Assembly (NCBI RefSeq): GCF_000223905.1
Contig: NC_015943.1
Location: 248,001-312,000 of the forward strand
Reading direction: 5' to 3'
Source of the DNA: Haloarcula hispanica ATCC 33960
Lineage (GTDB): Archaea; Halobacteriota; Halobacteria; Halobacteriales; Haloarculaceae
Length of the DNA: 64,000 nucleotides
A program made the translations under genes and the position numbers. A model generated the notes under the pieces. It did no database searches. It was not told the origin of the DNA and saw only the letters and a list, made by a program, of their open reading frames with translations. Position 1 is the first letter of the stretch, and each line of letters begins with the position of its first letter. Shown in pieces: positions 34,900 to 43,982 of the stretch.

Positions 34900-36102
34900 A
34901 TGGACGGCAATAACGGTTCCCAGGAAACACCAACGCGGCGAGATGTCCTCAAGTACGGCGGAGTTGCTACAGGCAGCGGATTGCTGGCGGGCTGTGCCGG
35001 TGTATTTGGATCTGACTCTCAATCCACTCCGGCCAATAATACAACGGAGAAATCAACTGAGACCGCTACTGAATCTACTAACTATTCGGTAACGATGGAA
35101 CCGATAGGTGAGGTAGAGTTCGACTCAACTCCTGATCAATGGATTGCCTACGACGGTAGCTACGCTGATATGGGGGTCGCACTGGGCCAAGCCGATGGCA
35201 TGACCGGTATCGGAGGTGCTGACCGATACTACACACATCTGTACAACGAAATACCAGGTGTGGAGATCGATACCGAACCTATCGAGAGTTATCCAGAGGT
35301 CCGGACAAAGGAAGAATTCTACGAACTTGACAACGATGTCCACCTATACGATCCGCAAATGCTCATTAATTGGTTCGACTGGGATGAGTCGGACATCGAG
35401 GAAATCACCACGAACGTTGCCCCGTTCGTGGGGAACTTGATCTTCCGAAGATCGGACGACTGGCACGACTACCGGTACTACACGTTGTACGAGGCCTTCG
35501 AAAAGGTCGCACAGGTGTTCCAAGAACAAGAGCGCTATGCGGCGTTCAAAGAACTCCACGACGAGTTCATTGCGGACATACAGAGCCAACTCCCGACAGC
35601 CGATGAGCGACCGAATGTCTTCCTTACGTACGGTGTCACGCAGGAACCAGATGAGTTCACACCGTACCGGCTCAACGACCAGGGAACGAGTAAGAAGCAG
35701 TGGCGTGACCTCGGCGTGAGCGACGCACTTGGCGGGACGGACATCGAGAATCAGAGCACTACGGGGAACATGGACCTCGACTACGAAGGGCTACTCGATT
35801 TGGACCCGGACGTGATTCTGTTCCGGAATTTCGCCGAGATGTCGGTCGAGGAGTTCCGAAATACCATCCTCGCATATATGGAAGATCATCCGGTCGGTAG
35901 CCAACTGACGGCCGTCAAGAACGGTCGCGTCTATCGTGGCGGATACCTCCATCAGGGACCGATCCACAACCTGTTTTTGACCGAACAGGCCGCAAAACAG
36001 ATTTACCCCGACGTATTCGGGGACGTGACGGACGACACGGAACTGTTTGACCGGCAGCGCGTCGCGGACATCGTCAACGGGGATTTCTATAGTAACAATT
36101 GA
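34900..36102 (+). CDS. Ferric-siderophore ABC substrate-binding lipoprotein
   Basis: The 400-residue protein begins at ATG 34900. It has a twin-arginine-like start (TRRDVLKYGG) and a lipobox at about residues 27-32 (LLAGC), so it is exported and lipid-anchored. A Thr/Ser linker follows, then a periplasmic-binding fold of the FecB/FepB/BtuF type (PF01497), with PDQWIAYDGSYADMGVALG at the start and LDLDPDVILFRNFAEM, TAVKNGRVYRGG near the end. It should capture the ferric siderophore. No permease or ATPase gene is nearby. The last codons (YSNN, TGA) are supplied by the hairpin repeat at 36087, so the original C-terminus may have been altered. Confidence 0.92.
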   Translation: MDGNNGSQETPTRRDVLKYGGVATGSGLLAGCAGVFGSDSQSTPANNTTEKSTETATESTNYSVTMEPIGEVEFDSTPDQWIAYDGSYADMGVALGQADGMTGIGGADRYYTHLYNEIPGVEIDTEPIESYPEVRTKEEFYELDNDVHLYDPQMLINWFDWDESDIEEITTNVAPFVGNLIFRRSDDWHDYRYYTLYEAFEKVAQVFQEQERYAAFKELHDEFIADIQSQLPTADERPNVFLTYGVTQEPDEFTPYRLNDQGTSKKQWRDLGVSDALGGTDIENQSTTGNMDLDYEGLLDLDPDVILFRNFAEMSVEEFRNTILAYMEDHPVGSQLTAVKNGRVYRGGYLHQGPIHNLFLTEQAAKQIYPDVFGDVTDDTELFDRQRVADIVNGDFYSNN

Positions 36103-36172
36103 AACGGTTCACACACTGATCGCACTGCCGTCGTGCGATCAGGTGTGCGTTGATTTTCAATGGCTACTATAG
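36087..36172 (-). repeat. Hairpin repeat (MITE-like), copy 3
   Basis: Full-length copy in reverse orientation, CTATAGTAACAATTGAA to the complement of CTATAGTAGCCATTGAA, with the inner TGATCGCAC/GTGCGATCA stem. It overlaps the last five codons of the binding-protein gene and supplies its stop. Confidence 0.87.
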
Positions 36173-36186
36173 AGTCCGGTCTCAAA

Positions 36187-37092
36187 CTACTGTCGCTCGT
36201 CGTCCAGTCCAGACGACCGTTCCGTTTTGATCTCCTCGGCCCGTTCAAGTACCGCATCGTCGTCGATGTGCTCTACGAGATGGCGGTGACCATCCCGACG
36301 TCGTTTGCGCTGTTCGGATGGTGAGATCGCTTGCTCCACCTTCCGCTCGACGTACTGTGACTGTAGCTCATCGAAACGTGCCTCGGAGAGGTCGGCGTCT
36401 CCAACCCGTTCCGGGAACTCCTTCCGGACGTGTGCTTCCCAATCACCGTCGATGACAGACCCTTCAACGAACACCCAGTCAGTGTAGTGAGTTGCGAGAT
36501 CCTCGGGCAAGCCCTCATCACGCCGCACGTCATGGATCAGTCCGAGCGCAGTCTCGCCCGCTTGTCCTGCGGCGACCACAGCTTGGTCCTCAGCCGTCCC
36601 AAGTCGACCAGCAAAATAGAGTCCATCTACCGATGTTCGACCGTAGCGTTTGTGCTCTTCCCAATTGATATCGACTCCCCCGTCGTCCCCCAGAAATTCT
36701 CCCTCGTCAAGTGTTTCGAGCCACTCTCGCCCGTACTTTGCTGCCGCGACGAGCGATTCAGTTGCATACTCGTCACCCGTTTCAGTCTCAATACGAAAGC
36801 CGTCTTCTGTCTGGGTTGCTTCTACAGCCTTCTCACGCGTGATTTCACAACCGACTCGCTCGGCTTGTGCGTGCAAAAGTTTCTGGAATGTTGGCGTATC
36901 GATTCCGCCAGGGAAGCCAGGAAAGTTCTCCAGATGTGCGATCCGGCCCAGTGATGACCGACCACGATCTAGGATTAGTGTGGAGAGTCCGTATCGACTC
37001 GTAAAAACACCAACTGTAATCCCTCCGACTCCTCCGCCAACAATAACAACGTCGTATTCTCCAGCCACGACCTTTCGAGACTTCTTCGACAT
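36187..37092 (-). CDS. FAD-dependent oxidoreductase, thioredoxin-reductase-like, lacking CxxC
   Basis: The 301-residue protein has a dinucleotide-binding N-terminus (DVVIVGGGVGGITVGVFTSRYG), the TrxR-like LENFPGFPGGI and a second FAD motif (GLYFAGRLGTAEDQAVVAAGQAGETA). No redox CxxC is present, so it is not a thioredoxin reductase. The C-terminal ~100 residues are helical and charged (RKVEQAISPSEQRKRRRDGHRHLVEH). Iron box F sits 8 bp before its start. It may reduce the ferric siderophore or act in its biosynthesis (for example as a monooxygenase); the sequence does not decide. It faces the binding protein. Confidence 0.8.
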   Translation of the reverse strand: MSKKSRKVVAGEYDVVIVGGGVGGITVGVFTSRYGLSTLILDRGRSSLGRIAHLENFPGFPGGIDTPTFQKLLHAQAERVGCEITREKAVEATQTEDGFRIETETGDEYATESLVAAAKYGREWLETLDEGEFLGDDGGVDINWEEHKRYGRTSVDGLYFAGRLGTAEDQAVVAAGQAGETALGLIHDVRRDEGLPEDLATHYTDWVFVEGSVIDGDWEAHVRKEFPERVGDADLSEARFDELQSQYVERKVEQAISPSEQRKRRRDGHRHLVEHIDDDAVLERAEEIKTERSSGLDDERQ

Positions 37093-37099
37093 GAGTGGA

Positions 37100-37113
37100 T
37101 TAGGCTGGCCTAA
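37100..37113. promoter_or_regulatory. Iron box, site F
   Basis: TTAGGCTGGCCTAA lies 8 bp before the ATG at 37092 on the minus strand. The same 14-mer as site E is used. Confidence 0.86.
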
Positions 37114-37268
37114 AAGTAAAATTCTTCGATTTGCTATTTATTATCTGTCAAGAGGGTTTTCCGGAGCCAGTACTTCTGTGAGGGGTTCAACTTAGTATTG
37201 GGAGTTGTGGGCCACGTCGAGCTGTCGCTGTAGAAGGGTGCCGCGGTAGCGTCACCCGACACGGTCCG

Positions 37269-37352
37269 ACAGTAGCCATTGAAAATCAATGCGCACCTGA
37301 TCGCACGACGGCAGTGCGATCAGTGTGTACATCGTTTCAATTGTTACTATAT
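37269..37352 (+). repeat. Hairpin repeat (MITE-like), copy 4
   Basis: AGTAGCCATTGAAAATCAA to TTGTTACTATA, with a perfect inner stem CTGATCGCAC...GTGCGATCAG. It lies 177 bp upstream of the FAD oxidoreductase start. Confidence 0.85.
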
Positions 37353-38166
37353 CTGAAGTACTGAGTTCAACGGCAAGCACTGTAAGCTTGCTGTGGACGG
37401 TCAACTGGTAGTGTTTAGTTTAGAGGGATGTGTCAGCAAGATATTCTAAAGCCAATTTCCAGCGGTGGTCGGTTCGTCGTGTCACAAACATATGAAAACG
37501 GAGAGTTTCTTTGTCCTGTGTTTTAGCTTATATATTTGACAGTAGTCCGATTTCCATAGTGTGCTATCAGGGATGGTCCAAACTTGTTGAAGTAAAGCTC
37601 AGGGATGTTTCGTATTACATACGAGAAACACAGAGGCTCGCCATGTGTTTTGCTCTAGTCCTTGGAGAAGGATTTCTGTGTGATTTGTTGTCATGGTCAA
37701 AGACAACCGCTATGGAGAATATTGCTTCTTTTCGGACTCGTAGCGTTTATGAGCGTGCGCTTTTGTCCAGCCCATCAGAATGGGATAGCCGTTCTGAGGA
37801 CGGCCTACAGGTAGAACTACTGATCGGTGGTTCTACTGATTACAGGAGGAACTATTAATCCCTCATATATACTTTCGCAATGTCACTTTCAAGCATTCAG
37901 AAAGAATCAAAGTCGTCATATTTTTGTCGTACGGGAAAGGTTGGCTCAGTCTCGGGAGTTCGTGTGAGCGCTGTGTCCGCGTTGACGGATTTGCTCAAGC
38001 GTTGCAACAATCACGCCGACACCGATCTGTGGCGGAACCATACTCGCTCGGCCAGCAGAGGGCCACAAAATCCGACCGTCGGAGGGCACCACTCTGGGAC
38101 AACTACTCGTGGCATGAACTGGTCAGTACAGACGAACCAATTATTGATGCTAACTGATCAGGAGTG
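37353..38166. other. AT-rich region without a supportable gene
   Basis: Apart from the repeat copy before it, this stretch has only low-quality frames with non-acidic composition rich in Ser and Cys, unlike haloarchaeal proteins. It may hold debris of lost genes. No RNA gene was recognised. Confidence 0.5.
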
Positions 38167-39015
38167 CTAATCCGAAGCAGTCTCAACGCTATATTCATAT
38201 CCAAGTTTCTCACGTAGCTGACGGAACGCCTCCAGTATCTTCTCTCCGTCTTCACCGGCAGGAATCTCGACGTGTGCTGGTGGAGTGGCACTCTCCGGAT
38301 TCAGGACTCGCCAAACCGTTCGACGAAGTAACGACTCCTGGGATACCGGCTTCCAATCGAGACGTAGGCTATCCTCAGAAAACAGCACAGTCACCTGCTT
38401 CAGTCGTTCCAAATCATATGATGCGCTCTTCTCTTTATTGGAGCAATACAGCGAGTCCCATTTCAAATCATACGTGGTATCGTCAGTTGTCCAAGAGACA
38501 AGCCCGCCAAACGGGACAACAGCCGACCCTCGTACCGGATCGAGTGTCTCGTTCAATTCCTCAATTACTCCCTCGTGTCCACCCGCGTTGATTTCTCGGA
38601 TATGGGTCTCATGCGGTACTGAGCGATACAGCCACGACTGGTCGGTCAAGACTGCAAATTCGTCGAAGTAGAACAGACGGTCCGTCCACGCGTCAGTATC
38701 ACCGTCCGGGATTTCGAGTACTGACTCAATCACCACCCGGTCCTCAGGAAGCGACGCTCGAAATTCGTGATCCGAACGGACAAACATACATTTCGAGTCG
38801 GGAACCCGCACTAGCTCCCGTTGTACCGTCTCAAATTGACCGTGTTTTGGCTCAAGCTCTAGGTGGACAACGGTTCCGTAGTCCATCAGAACGCGAATCG
38901 CCCGGTTCTCGACTGTCACACCGCCGAGTTCGTCCCAGTCCTTAACACCGGATAGACTCCGAGAGACGAGCCTATGTGTCGGTTCTGCAGCATCGAACTT
39001 CTCTGTAAACCCCAT
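38167..39015 (-). CDS. Conserved hypothetical protein, acidic
   Basis: The 282-residue soluble protein starts at ATG 39015 (MGFTEKFDAAEPTHRLVSRSL). It has mixed alpha/beta composition, no signal and no membrane helix. It has a Trp-rich middle (DAWTDRLFYFDEFAVLTDQSWLYR) and a helical end (GEDGEKILEAFRQLREKLGY). No catalytic motif or family is recognised. It stands alone. Composition and length make it a real gene. Confidence 0.68.
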   Translation of the reverse strand: MGFTEKFDAAEPTHRLVSRSLSGVKDWDELGGVTVENRAIRVLMDYGTVVHLELEPKHGQFETVQRELVRVPDSKCMFVRSDHEFRASLPEDRVVIESVLEIPDGDTDAWTDRLFYFDEFAVLTDQSWLYRSVPHETHIREINAGGHEGVIEELNETLDPVRGSAVVPFGGLVSWTTDDTTYDLKWDSLYCSNKEKSASYDLERLKQVTVLFSEDSLRLDWKPVSQESLLRRTVWRVLNPESATPPAHVEIPAGEDGEKILEAFRQLREKLGYEYSVETASD

Positions 39016-39125
39016 TGTTGTCGCGTACTCCCGGGGTTATTAAAATCCTCGGCAGTGATCTATGCTAATTCAGTTACAGTCAACACAGGGGAACTCTTTA
39101 GCGGGTCAAACTTCTGGTAGGACGT

Positions 39126-39416
39126 ATGGAGGCAGTTCAACGGATGCTGTTTCGTGAACCAGACGGACGACGGAAGGGCCTCTTATTCTCACTCTTCTCG
39201 TTCATTTGCATCCTTGGGTGGGCGTATTTCGGTATTGTACTCAACGGCCCTCACAACATGCTCTTTTTGGGTATCGCGTTTGCGTTCTCTGGATTAGCCG
39301 AATCTCTTCCTCCGAGCCGACAACGTTCGGCAGGGGTACTGCGAATACTTGGTCTCGGTATCCTCGTTGTCTTCCTTGCTCTCCTCATAGTGGTTCCAGA
39401 ATCAATATGGGGTTGA
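39126..39416 (+). CDS. Small three-helix membrane protein
   Basis: The 96-residue protein starts at ATG 39126. Helices lie at about 18-37 (GLLFSLFSFICILGWAYFGI), 44-60 and 74-92 (ILGLGILVVFLALLIVVPE). A short basic N-terminus suggests the N-terminus is inside. No family is recognised. It precedes the cell-shape gene group. Confidence 0.65.
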   Translation: MEAVQRMLFREPDGRRKGLLFSLFSFICILGWAYFGIVLNGPHNMLFLGIAFAFSGLAESLPPSRQRSAGVLRILGLGILVVFLALLIVVPESIWG

Positions 39417-39553
39417 GCGCAAGTAAACGGGTTTGACAACTACTTTAGCGACGGGCGAGGCTGGTCACAGACACGTTCCCGCCCGCGGCTAACGCGACAA
39501 AGATGTCATTGCTGGTGAATACATTCTTAATCGTACGACGTAAATGGCCATGC

Positions 39554-40318
39554 ATGGGACTGCGTTGTGAGGTATTTGGACACGACTTCGGGGAGTCGAC
39601 GATAGAGGAGTCGTACGACGAAGGTAAGCGGGGCACTGTTCTAACTGTTCGGGAATACAAGTCTTGCGAGCGCTGTGAGCATATCCGAAATATCTCTGAG
39701 AACCAAGGCCTGATATCCACCACAGAGGAATCGAAAGCGAATGGCGAGCGGTCGGAAGAAGTCGAACACAGAACCGAAAACAAGGGGCCAGCGGGGGTGA
39801 GAGAGAACGCGGAGGTCGAGACCGAAGCGAGAGATCCGGTGCAGGCAGCGGACGAAACGGAACCGACCGAGCCACCCGCATCAACGATGGCCGTGTCAGA
39901 CAATGTGGCAGAAACATCTCCAGATGTGGAGGCGAGTGACGAGTCACCGGCGGTGACCGAATCGGCGCTTCTGGAAACGACTGATGACGCCGTGATACTG
40001 TCGGAGACACAGGAACCAGATGACGACAGCGACACGCCGTCAAGTAACGACGATGCAGTCCTCATTGATGATGCTGCTACAGACACGGCAGAACCGTCGT
40101 CTGAAACCCCCAAAGAGCCGGGTATAGGAAACGGTCGAGACGAGCAGTCGTATACGGCGGACCGCTCAAAGAATACCACAAGCGACTCGGTTCCGACGTA
40201 TCAGTGTCCGAGGTGTGAGTTCGAACTCCCCGCGAGTGAATCGTCGTTCTTTCCCGGTGACGTTTGCCCACAGTGTCGGGTCGGCTACCTCGAGGACGTA
40301 TCGGATGGTGAGTCGTAG
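39554..40318 (+). CDS. Zinc-ribbon protein with long acidic linker (DUF7093-like)
   Basis: Start set at ATG 39554 (MGLRCEVFGHDFGES), 254 residues. The N-terminal domain has a Cys-x-x-Cys knuckle (YKSCERCEHIR) and the haloarchaeal pattern GHDFGES...TVLTVREYK. A roughly 150-residue Glu/Asp/Thr/Ser linker follows, then a second zinc ribbon (YQCPRCEFELP...GDVCPQCRVGYLED). Such proteins lie beside the actin homologue in this window, with the other zinc-ribbon protein at 41172. A role as adaptor or regulator of cell shape is inference. Confidence 0.75.
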   Translation: MGLRCEVFGHDFGESTIEESYDEGKRGTVLTVREYKSCERCEHIRNISENQGLISTTEESKANGERSEEVEHRTENKGPAGVRENAEVETEARDPVQAADETEPTEPPASTMAVSDNVAETSPDVEASDESPAVTESALLETTDDAVILSETQEPDDDSDTPSSNDDAVLIDDAATDTAEPSSETPKEPGIGNGRDEQSYTADRSKNTTSDSVPTYQCPRCEFELPASESSFFPGDVCPQCRVGYLEDVSDGES

Positions 40319-40388
40319 GCGCTCGATGGGACGTACCCTCGTGGAGAGATAGTCGACGTCAGACAGTGTTTTCGCGAGGAGAGTGTAC

Positions 40389-41078
40389 TCAGTAGTTTTG
40401 AAACAGCAGTTTTCGGACGTCGTCTTTCGTCCGGGCGCTCACCGTTGAACCGTCGGGAAGTGTGACTTCGTATGGTTCGTCGGTCTCGTCTGACCGGGTC
40501 CACTTCTCGTCATGTTCGGTTAGCAAACGGTTGGCAGCGGAAAGAGTATCACTCGGAGTGTCGTCAGCTGCCGCGTTCGACTCGGCCGCGTCGGCGCTTT
40601 CGATGGTATCGGCTGACGGTGTGGTCTGTGTCGGCGTACCGTTCTGTGCGACGTCACGTCCGTCGTCTGGCGTGTCCCCTGGCCTAGGTGGGCCGGCGGC
40701 CGCCTCCTCACCCCCCTCGTTCGCTCTTTTTTCAGGTTCGATATCCGCGAGGCGATCCGCAAGTTCACTCGTTCCAAGTGCTGCGAGCAGTTTTCCTCGC
40801 ATCTCATCGGCCTCAATACCGCTACCGGGAACGTCCGGCACCTCGGAGGCGATGTGTTGAAGTTCCGGATACTCAGCCGAGGCGAGTCGCTCGTAGTCGG
40901 TACGGCTCAGGCCTTGCTCGTCTTCCAGCTGGTCCGGCGGTGTGTATGTATCGAGGAGGTAGTCAACGACATCTTGCGTACGAATGTGCCCGTACGTCTC
41001 GATGAACGCGTCTTCGAGATCCTCCCGAATCGTCGTCAAGTCATCCTGTTGTGTGTCCGTAATCTCGATCTCCGGCAT
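40389..41078 (-). CDS. Acidic coiled protein in the actin-homologue neighbourhood, unknown
   Basis: Start set at ATG 41078, which has GGAGGTG directly before it; 229 residues. The N-terminal ~95 residues are helical (TTIREDLEDAFIETYGHIRTQDVVDYLLDTY). A disordered Thr/Asp/Ala linker follows, and the end is a small beta element (EPYEVTLPDGSTVSARTKDDVRKLLFQNY). No family is recognised. It lies tail to tail with the zinc-ribbon gene 39554-40318, facing left. Confidence 0.65.
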   Translation of the reverse strand: MPEIEITDTQQDDLTTIREDLEDAFIETYGHIRTQDVVDYLLDTYTPPDQLEDEQGLSRTDYERLASAEYPELQHIASEVPDVPGSGIEADEMRGKLLAALGTSELADRLADIEPEKRANEGGEEAAAGPPRPGDTPDDGRDVAQNGTPTQTTPSADTIESADAAESNAAADDTPSDTLSAANRLLTEHDEKWTRSDETDEPYEVTLPDGSTVSARTKDDVRKLLFQNY

Positions 41079-41171
41079 CACCTCCAACATCGGTCGCCCA
41101 TCTCATAACTCGTTCCCTGGACGGCGATACCTGACGGAACCATTGTATAGCAGAGGCACGCATGGTCTAGT

Positions 41172-41645
41172 ATGCGGTGTCCCCGCTGCGAATCCGATCT
41201 CAGCACGTATACGCTTGCGACCGCTGACCAGACAGCTATCGTCTGTGAATCGTGCGGCTTCGCAGACATCTCTGCGTCGCATCACAACGAGGCCTCCCCC
41301 CCAGAGTCCTGGGAGTTCGCTCTCGCTCGGTTCAACGAGCATCCTGATTCTAACCCCGGTAAACCCGAAAACACCGGCCGTACACCCAGCGTCCCGATTC
41401 CCGAAAGGGACGAGCCCACAGACCGACCAGAGTTCTCGCTTGAACAGGCTGGTGTCGCGGTGGGAGTCTCTCTTGGGTCTGCTGCTAACAGGTTCCGACA
41501 GGACGCTGTTGACGAATTGAACCGTGTTATCGACGAGAACGAAATTGAACAGAGCGGGAAGGTTACAGCCAAATCTAATGAGAACGACGAGAATAGCCAA
41601 GACACGGAAACTGAAGCCGACAAAAACGGGGACGAAACTGAGTAG
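41172..41645 (+). CDS. Zinc-ribbon protein, haloarchaeal conserved hypothetical
   Basis: The 157-residue protein begins at ATG 41172 with a typical zinc ribbon (MRCPRCESDLS...VCESCGFADIS). The middle (WEFALARFNEH) is folded and the rest is helical and very acidic. It is convergent with the actin-homologue gene and close to another zinc-ribbon gene (39554). The role is unknown. Confidence 0.7.
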   Translation: MRCPRCESDLSTYTLATADQTAIVCESCGFADISASHHNEASPPESWEFALARFNEHPDSNPGKPENTGRTPSVPIPERDEPTDRPEFSLEQAGVAVGVSLGSAANRFRQDAVDELNRVIDENEIEQSGKVTAKSNENDENSQDTETEADKNGDETE

Positions 41646-41734
41646 CGTCCGACGTCAGTTGTATTGTCTGGACGGGGACCAGTAGAATGTTCCGGCTGAC
41701 GCCGGCGAGCAGTGCTTCTATTCGAGACCAACCG

Positions 41735-42763
41735 TTACTCGGCGGTGGTGTCAGATTCTTCGGCCTGCTCGTTTTGCCCCTCGCGCTCTTCTTCCGACCG
41801 CGCTGCGACGAGTGCGCCCTGTGCGACACTATACAGCGGATTCTCGGCTTGGCGGACGTCGCTGATTGAGAACGGTATCTCGGATTCGTTGATCCGTTCG
41901 GCGAACAACTCTTCGAAGCCGTCAGGACTGGATGTCCCACCAGTCACGACGACCGGGACATCCAGTCCCTCCTCGACATCTTCCTCATCGACTTCACTGA
42001 TGATGTTCTCGATGACATAGTCGAGGAGATTATCGTAATAGATACTCAGTGCACCTTCAATACCGCCGACGTCCGTCTCGAAGTTGAGTGCGAAGTCCTC
42101 TTCTTTAACCGAGGTGACCTTATCGACGGGCGTGCCAGTCGCCTGTGCAGCCTGCTCGTCGATCCAGTCGCCACCGCGTGCGATGGAGAACTTCATTACG
42201 GGGACTGCATAGTACGACAGACAGACGTTGGTCATCCCGGCGCCGAAGCTGATACCGAGGCCAGTGAACTCACGGTTGGCAAGCTCGGAGTAGATGACGG
42301 CCATCCCTTCATTGATCGGTTCCGGGCTGTAGCCCATATCAGTGAGTAGGGACTCAATCGTCTTTTGATGATATAGCGTCGAGACATCGGCATCGATTGG
42401 GTCCGCGGGAACCGAGAAAAACAGGCGTTCATTCGGGAACTCCGGCTGTCCAACCACCTGTTCCGTGATGAGCTTAATCATCGGAATAGCTGATTGCTCG
42501 TCGCTCGAGAGAATCCCGGCTTGCATCGGGCGGCGTGTCTCCTCACTGAAGATGTTCGCGAAATTCAGGGCGTCATCGCCAACGATGTAGACGCGATCAT
42601 CCTTGCGGATGTGGAGAACATCACTTCTCGACAGCATCTGTTCGGCCATGTCGCTGTAGTCAATTTCGACGAAGGAGTTCCGCTGCTGCACAAATACTGT
42701 TTCGTTACCATCTTGGCGTGCAGACAGGAGGTTCATCGTACCGACATCGAGACCTTGGGGCAT
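41735..42763 (-). CDS. Actin/MreB-fold protein of the haloarchaeal volactin/salactin type
   Basis: Start set at ATG 42763 ([21 protein letters not shown]), 342 residues; a GGGAGGAA site precedes it. The actin-fold nucleotide motifs are present: phosphate-1 [10 protein letters not shown], phosphate-2 [12 protein letters not shown] (about 190) and the adenosine loop [14 protein letters not shown] (about 270). The C-terminal ~25 residues are acidic and disordered. Haloarchaeal actins of this kind (volactin, salactin) form filaments and affect cell shape or plasmid/chromosome handling. The gene lies between membrane-protein and zinc-ribbon genes, and an RdfA-like gene is 5 kb away. The exact orthology is not established here. 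Confidence 0.85.
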   Translation of the reverse strand: MPQGLDVGTMNLLSARQDGNETVFVQQRNSFVEIDYSDMAEQMLSRSDVLHIRKDDRVYIVGDDALNFANIFSEETRRPMQAGILSSDEQSAIPMIKLITEQVVGQPEFPNERLFFSVPADPIDADVSTLYHQKTIESLLTDMGYSPEPINEGMAVIYSELANREFTGLGISFGAGMTNVCLSYYAVPVMKFSIARGGDWIDEQAAQATGTPVDKVTSVKEEDFALNFETDVGGIEGALSIYYDNLLDYVIENIISEVDEEDVEEGLDVPVVVTGGTSSPDGFEELFAERINESEIPFSISDVRQAENPLYSVAQGALVAARSEEEREGQNEQAEESDTTAE

Positions 42764-42927
42764 ACAGTTGTATTCCTCCCACCAAGTTGAAAAAACTATC
42801 CTGTTTTGTTGCAATAGGTTACATTTTATTTATGAAAACAGACGGACTGGTTCGTAGGAACATATTACTCCGGGTTACCCCACGCAACGAGAGAACAACA
42901 GCGGAGTGTCTGTGGTGAGCAGACAGT

Positions 42928-43884
42928 CTATTCAAATAACAACGACCGAAGACGGGTAACAATGCTTCGTTGCTCTTTGACACCGGTTTCCACATCGTCA
43001 TCTTCGGCCTGCTCATTTCGAAACTGCGTGAGAGCGTCGACCTGTTCTTCGGTACCGGTGCTTCGTTCTGTCTTTGATTGGCCACCCTGTAGCTGTCTGA
43101 GCCCATCTACTGCGTCATCAACGTCATTGCTGTCGGCTCGTGTCGTGGTCGCCTCGGAATTCTCGATAGCCGTCCGATCGAGGTCAGAGTCCGTTTCTGG
43201 CATATCCAGATTTAGCCGCTTAGTTTTGGGCTGCTGTTCGACACCACCCCACGATAGTTCCGCTCCGTCTAGTGCCTGTTCGATATCGTCGTCCACATCT
43301 GCTTTGCTGACAGATTCAGACTCGCTCTCGGCCGACTCGACTGGTTCAGTTGAGTCGCTTGGGGTTGCCGCTTTCTCGAGGTAGTGTGCAACCAGCGCCG
43401 CTCCTGTTGAGGCCGCAAGCATGACTAAGCCAGTGGCGTAAACGCTGATCGTCCAGACGCTGCCGTTGACTCCGCCACTGTTCGTCCACCCATACGGAAA
43501 GACATTAACCAGAATTATCGTTGCGGCGAGACAGAACAACGTGCCGGCGGCACTGACGACCCGGGTCTTGAAACCGACTGGGAGGAGTACGACGACGCTC
43601 AACAGCACGGAGGGCAGTCCGACGAACCCAACGACGAGCGCAACCTCACGAATCTGCCAGTACGGTGCGCTCCCGGGCTCCAGAACGTTACTGTACAGAA
43701 AGAGGCAGAATCCGACGATGGCAAGCGTAACTCCGGCAAAAAAGAGTCCGAACCCAACGTAAATATCTCGCTCTTTAGCTGGTTCGCCGACATATTCGTA
43801 ATAAATCGACGCAAGCGTGTCGCGATAGCCCGACACTGAGTCGGCAGACTCTGGGGACCTGTCCGATGTAGATGCAGAGCTCAT
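42928..43884 (-). CDS. Five-helix membrane protein with acidic cytoplasmic tail
   Basis: The 318-residue protein has five predicted helices between about 40 and 170 (GFGLFFAGVTLAIVGFCLFLYS, VALVVGFVGLPSVLLSVVVLLPVGF and others), preceded by a short N-terminus. The C-terminal ~140 residues are disordered and acidic, with a final positively charged helix (EQRSIVTRLRSLLFE). It lies 164 bp upstream of the actin homologue on the same strand, so it could be the membrane partner of the filament. That is inference from order only. Confidence 0.72.
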   Translation of the reverse strand: MSSASTSDRSPESADSVSGYRDTLASIYYEYVGEPAKERDIYVGFGLFFAGVTLAIVGFCLFLYSNVLEPGSAPYWQIREVALVVGFVGLPSVLLSVVVLLPVGFKTRVVSAAGTLFCLAATIILVNVFPYGWTNSGGVNGSVWTISVYATGLVMLAASTGAALVAHYLEKAATPSDSTEPVESAESESESVSKADVDDDIEQALDGAELSWGGVEQQPKTKRLNLDMPETDSDLDRTAIENSEATTTRADSNDVDDAVDGLRQLQGGQSKTERSTGTEEQVDALTQFRNEQAEDDDVETGVKEQRSIVTRLRSLLFE

Positions 43885-43982
43885 TCCGTTTGTTATTTGG
43901 TCCCGATGGGTGTTAAAGATGGCTTACCCTATTTCGTTCGATCCTACCTGCGGGGGGCGAGTGGGAGCGGCGACACGCTGGT

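Noticed and set aside
36187-37092. Thioredoxin reductase
   Set aside because: The FAD and NAD patterns fit but the redox CxxC is missing, so the specific name is not used.
37511-38170. Small frames in the AT-rich region upstream of 38167
   Set aside because: Compositions rich in Ser, Cys and Leu with few acidic residues do not fit haloarchaeal genes; no start signals or homology recognised.
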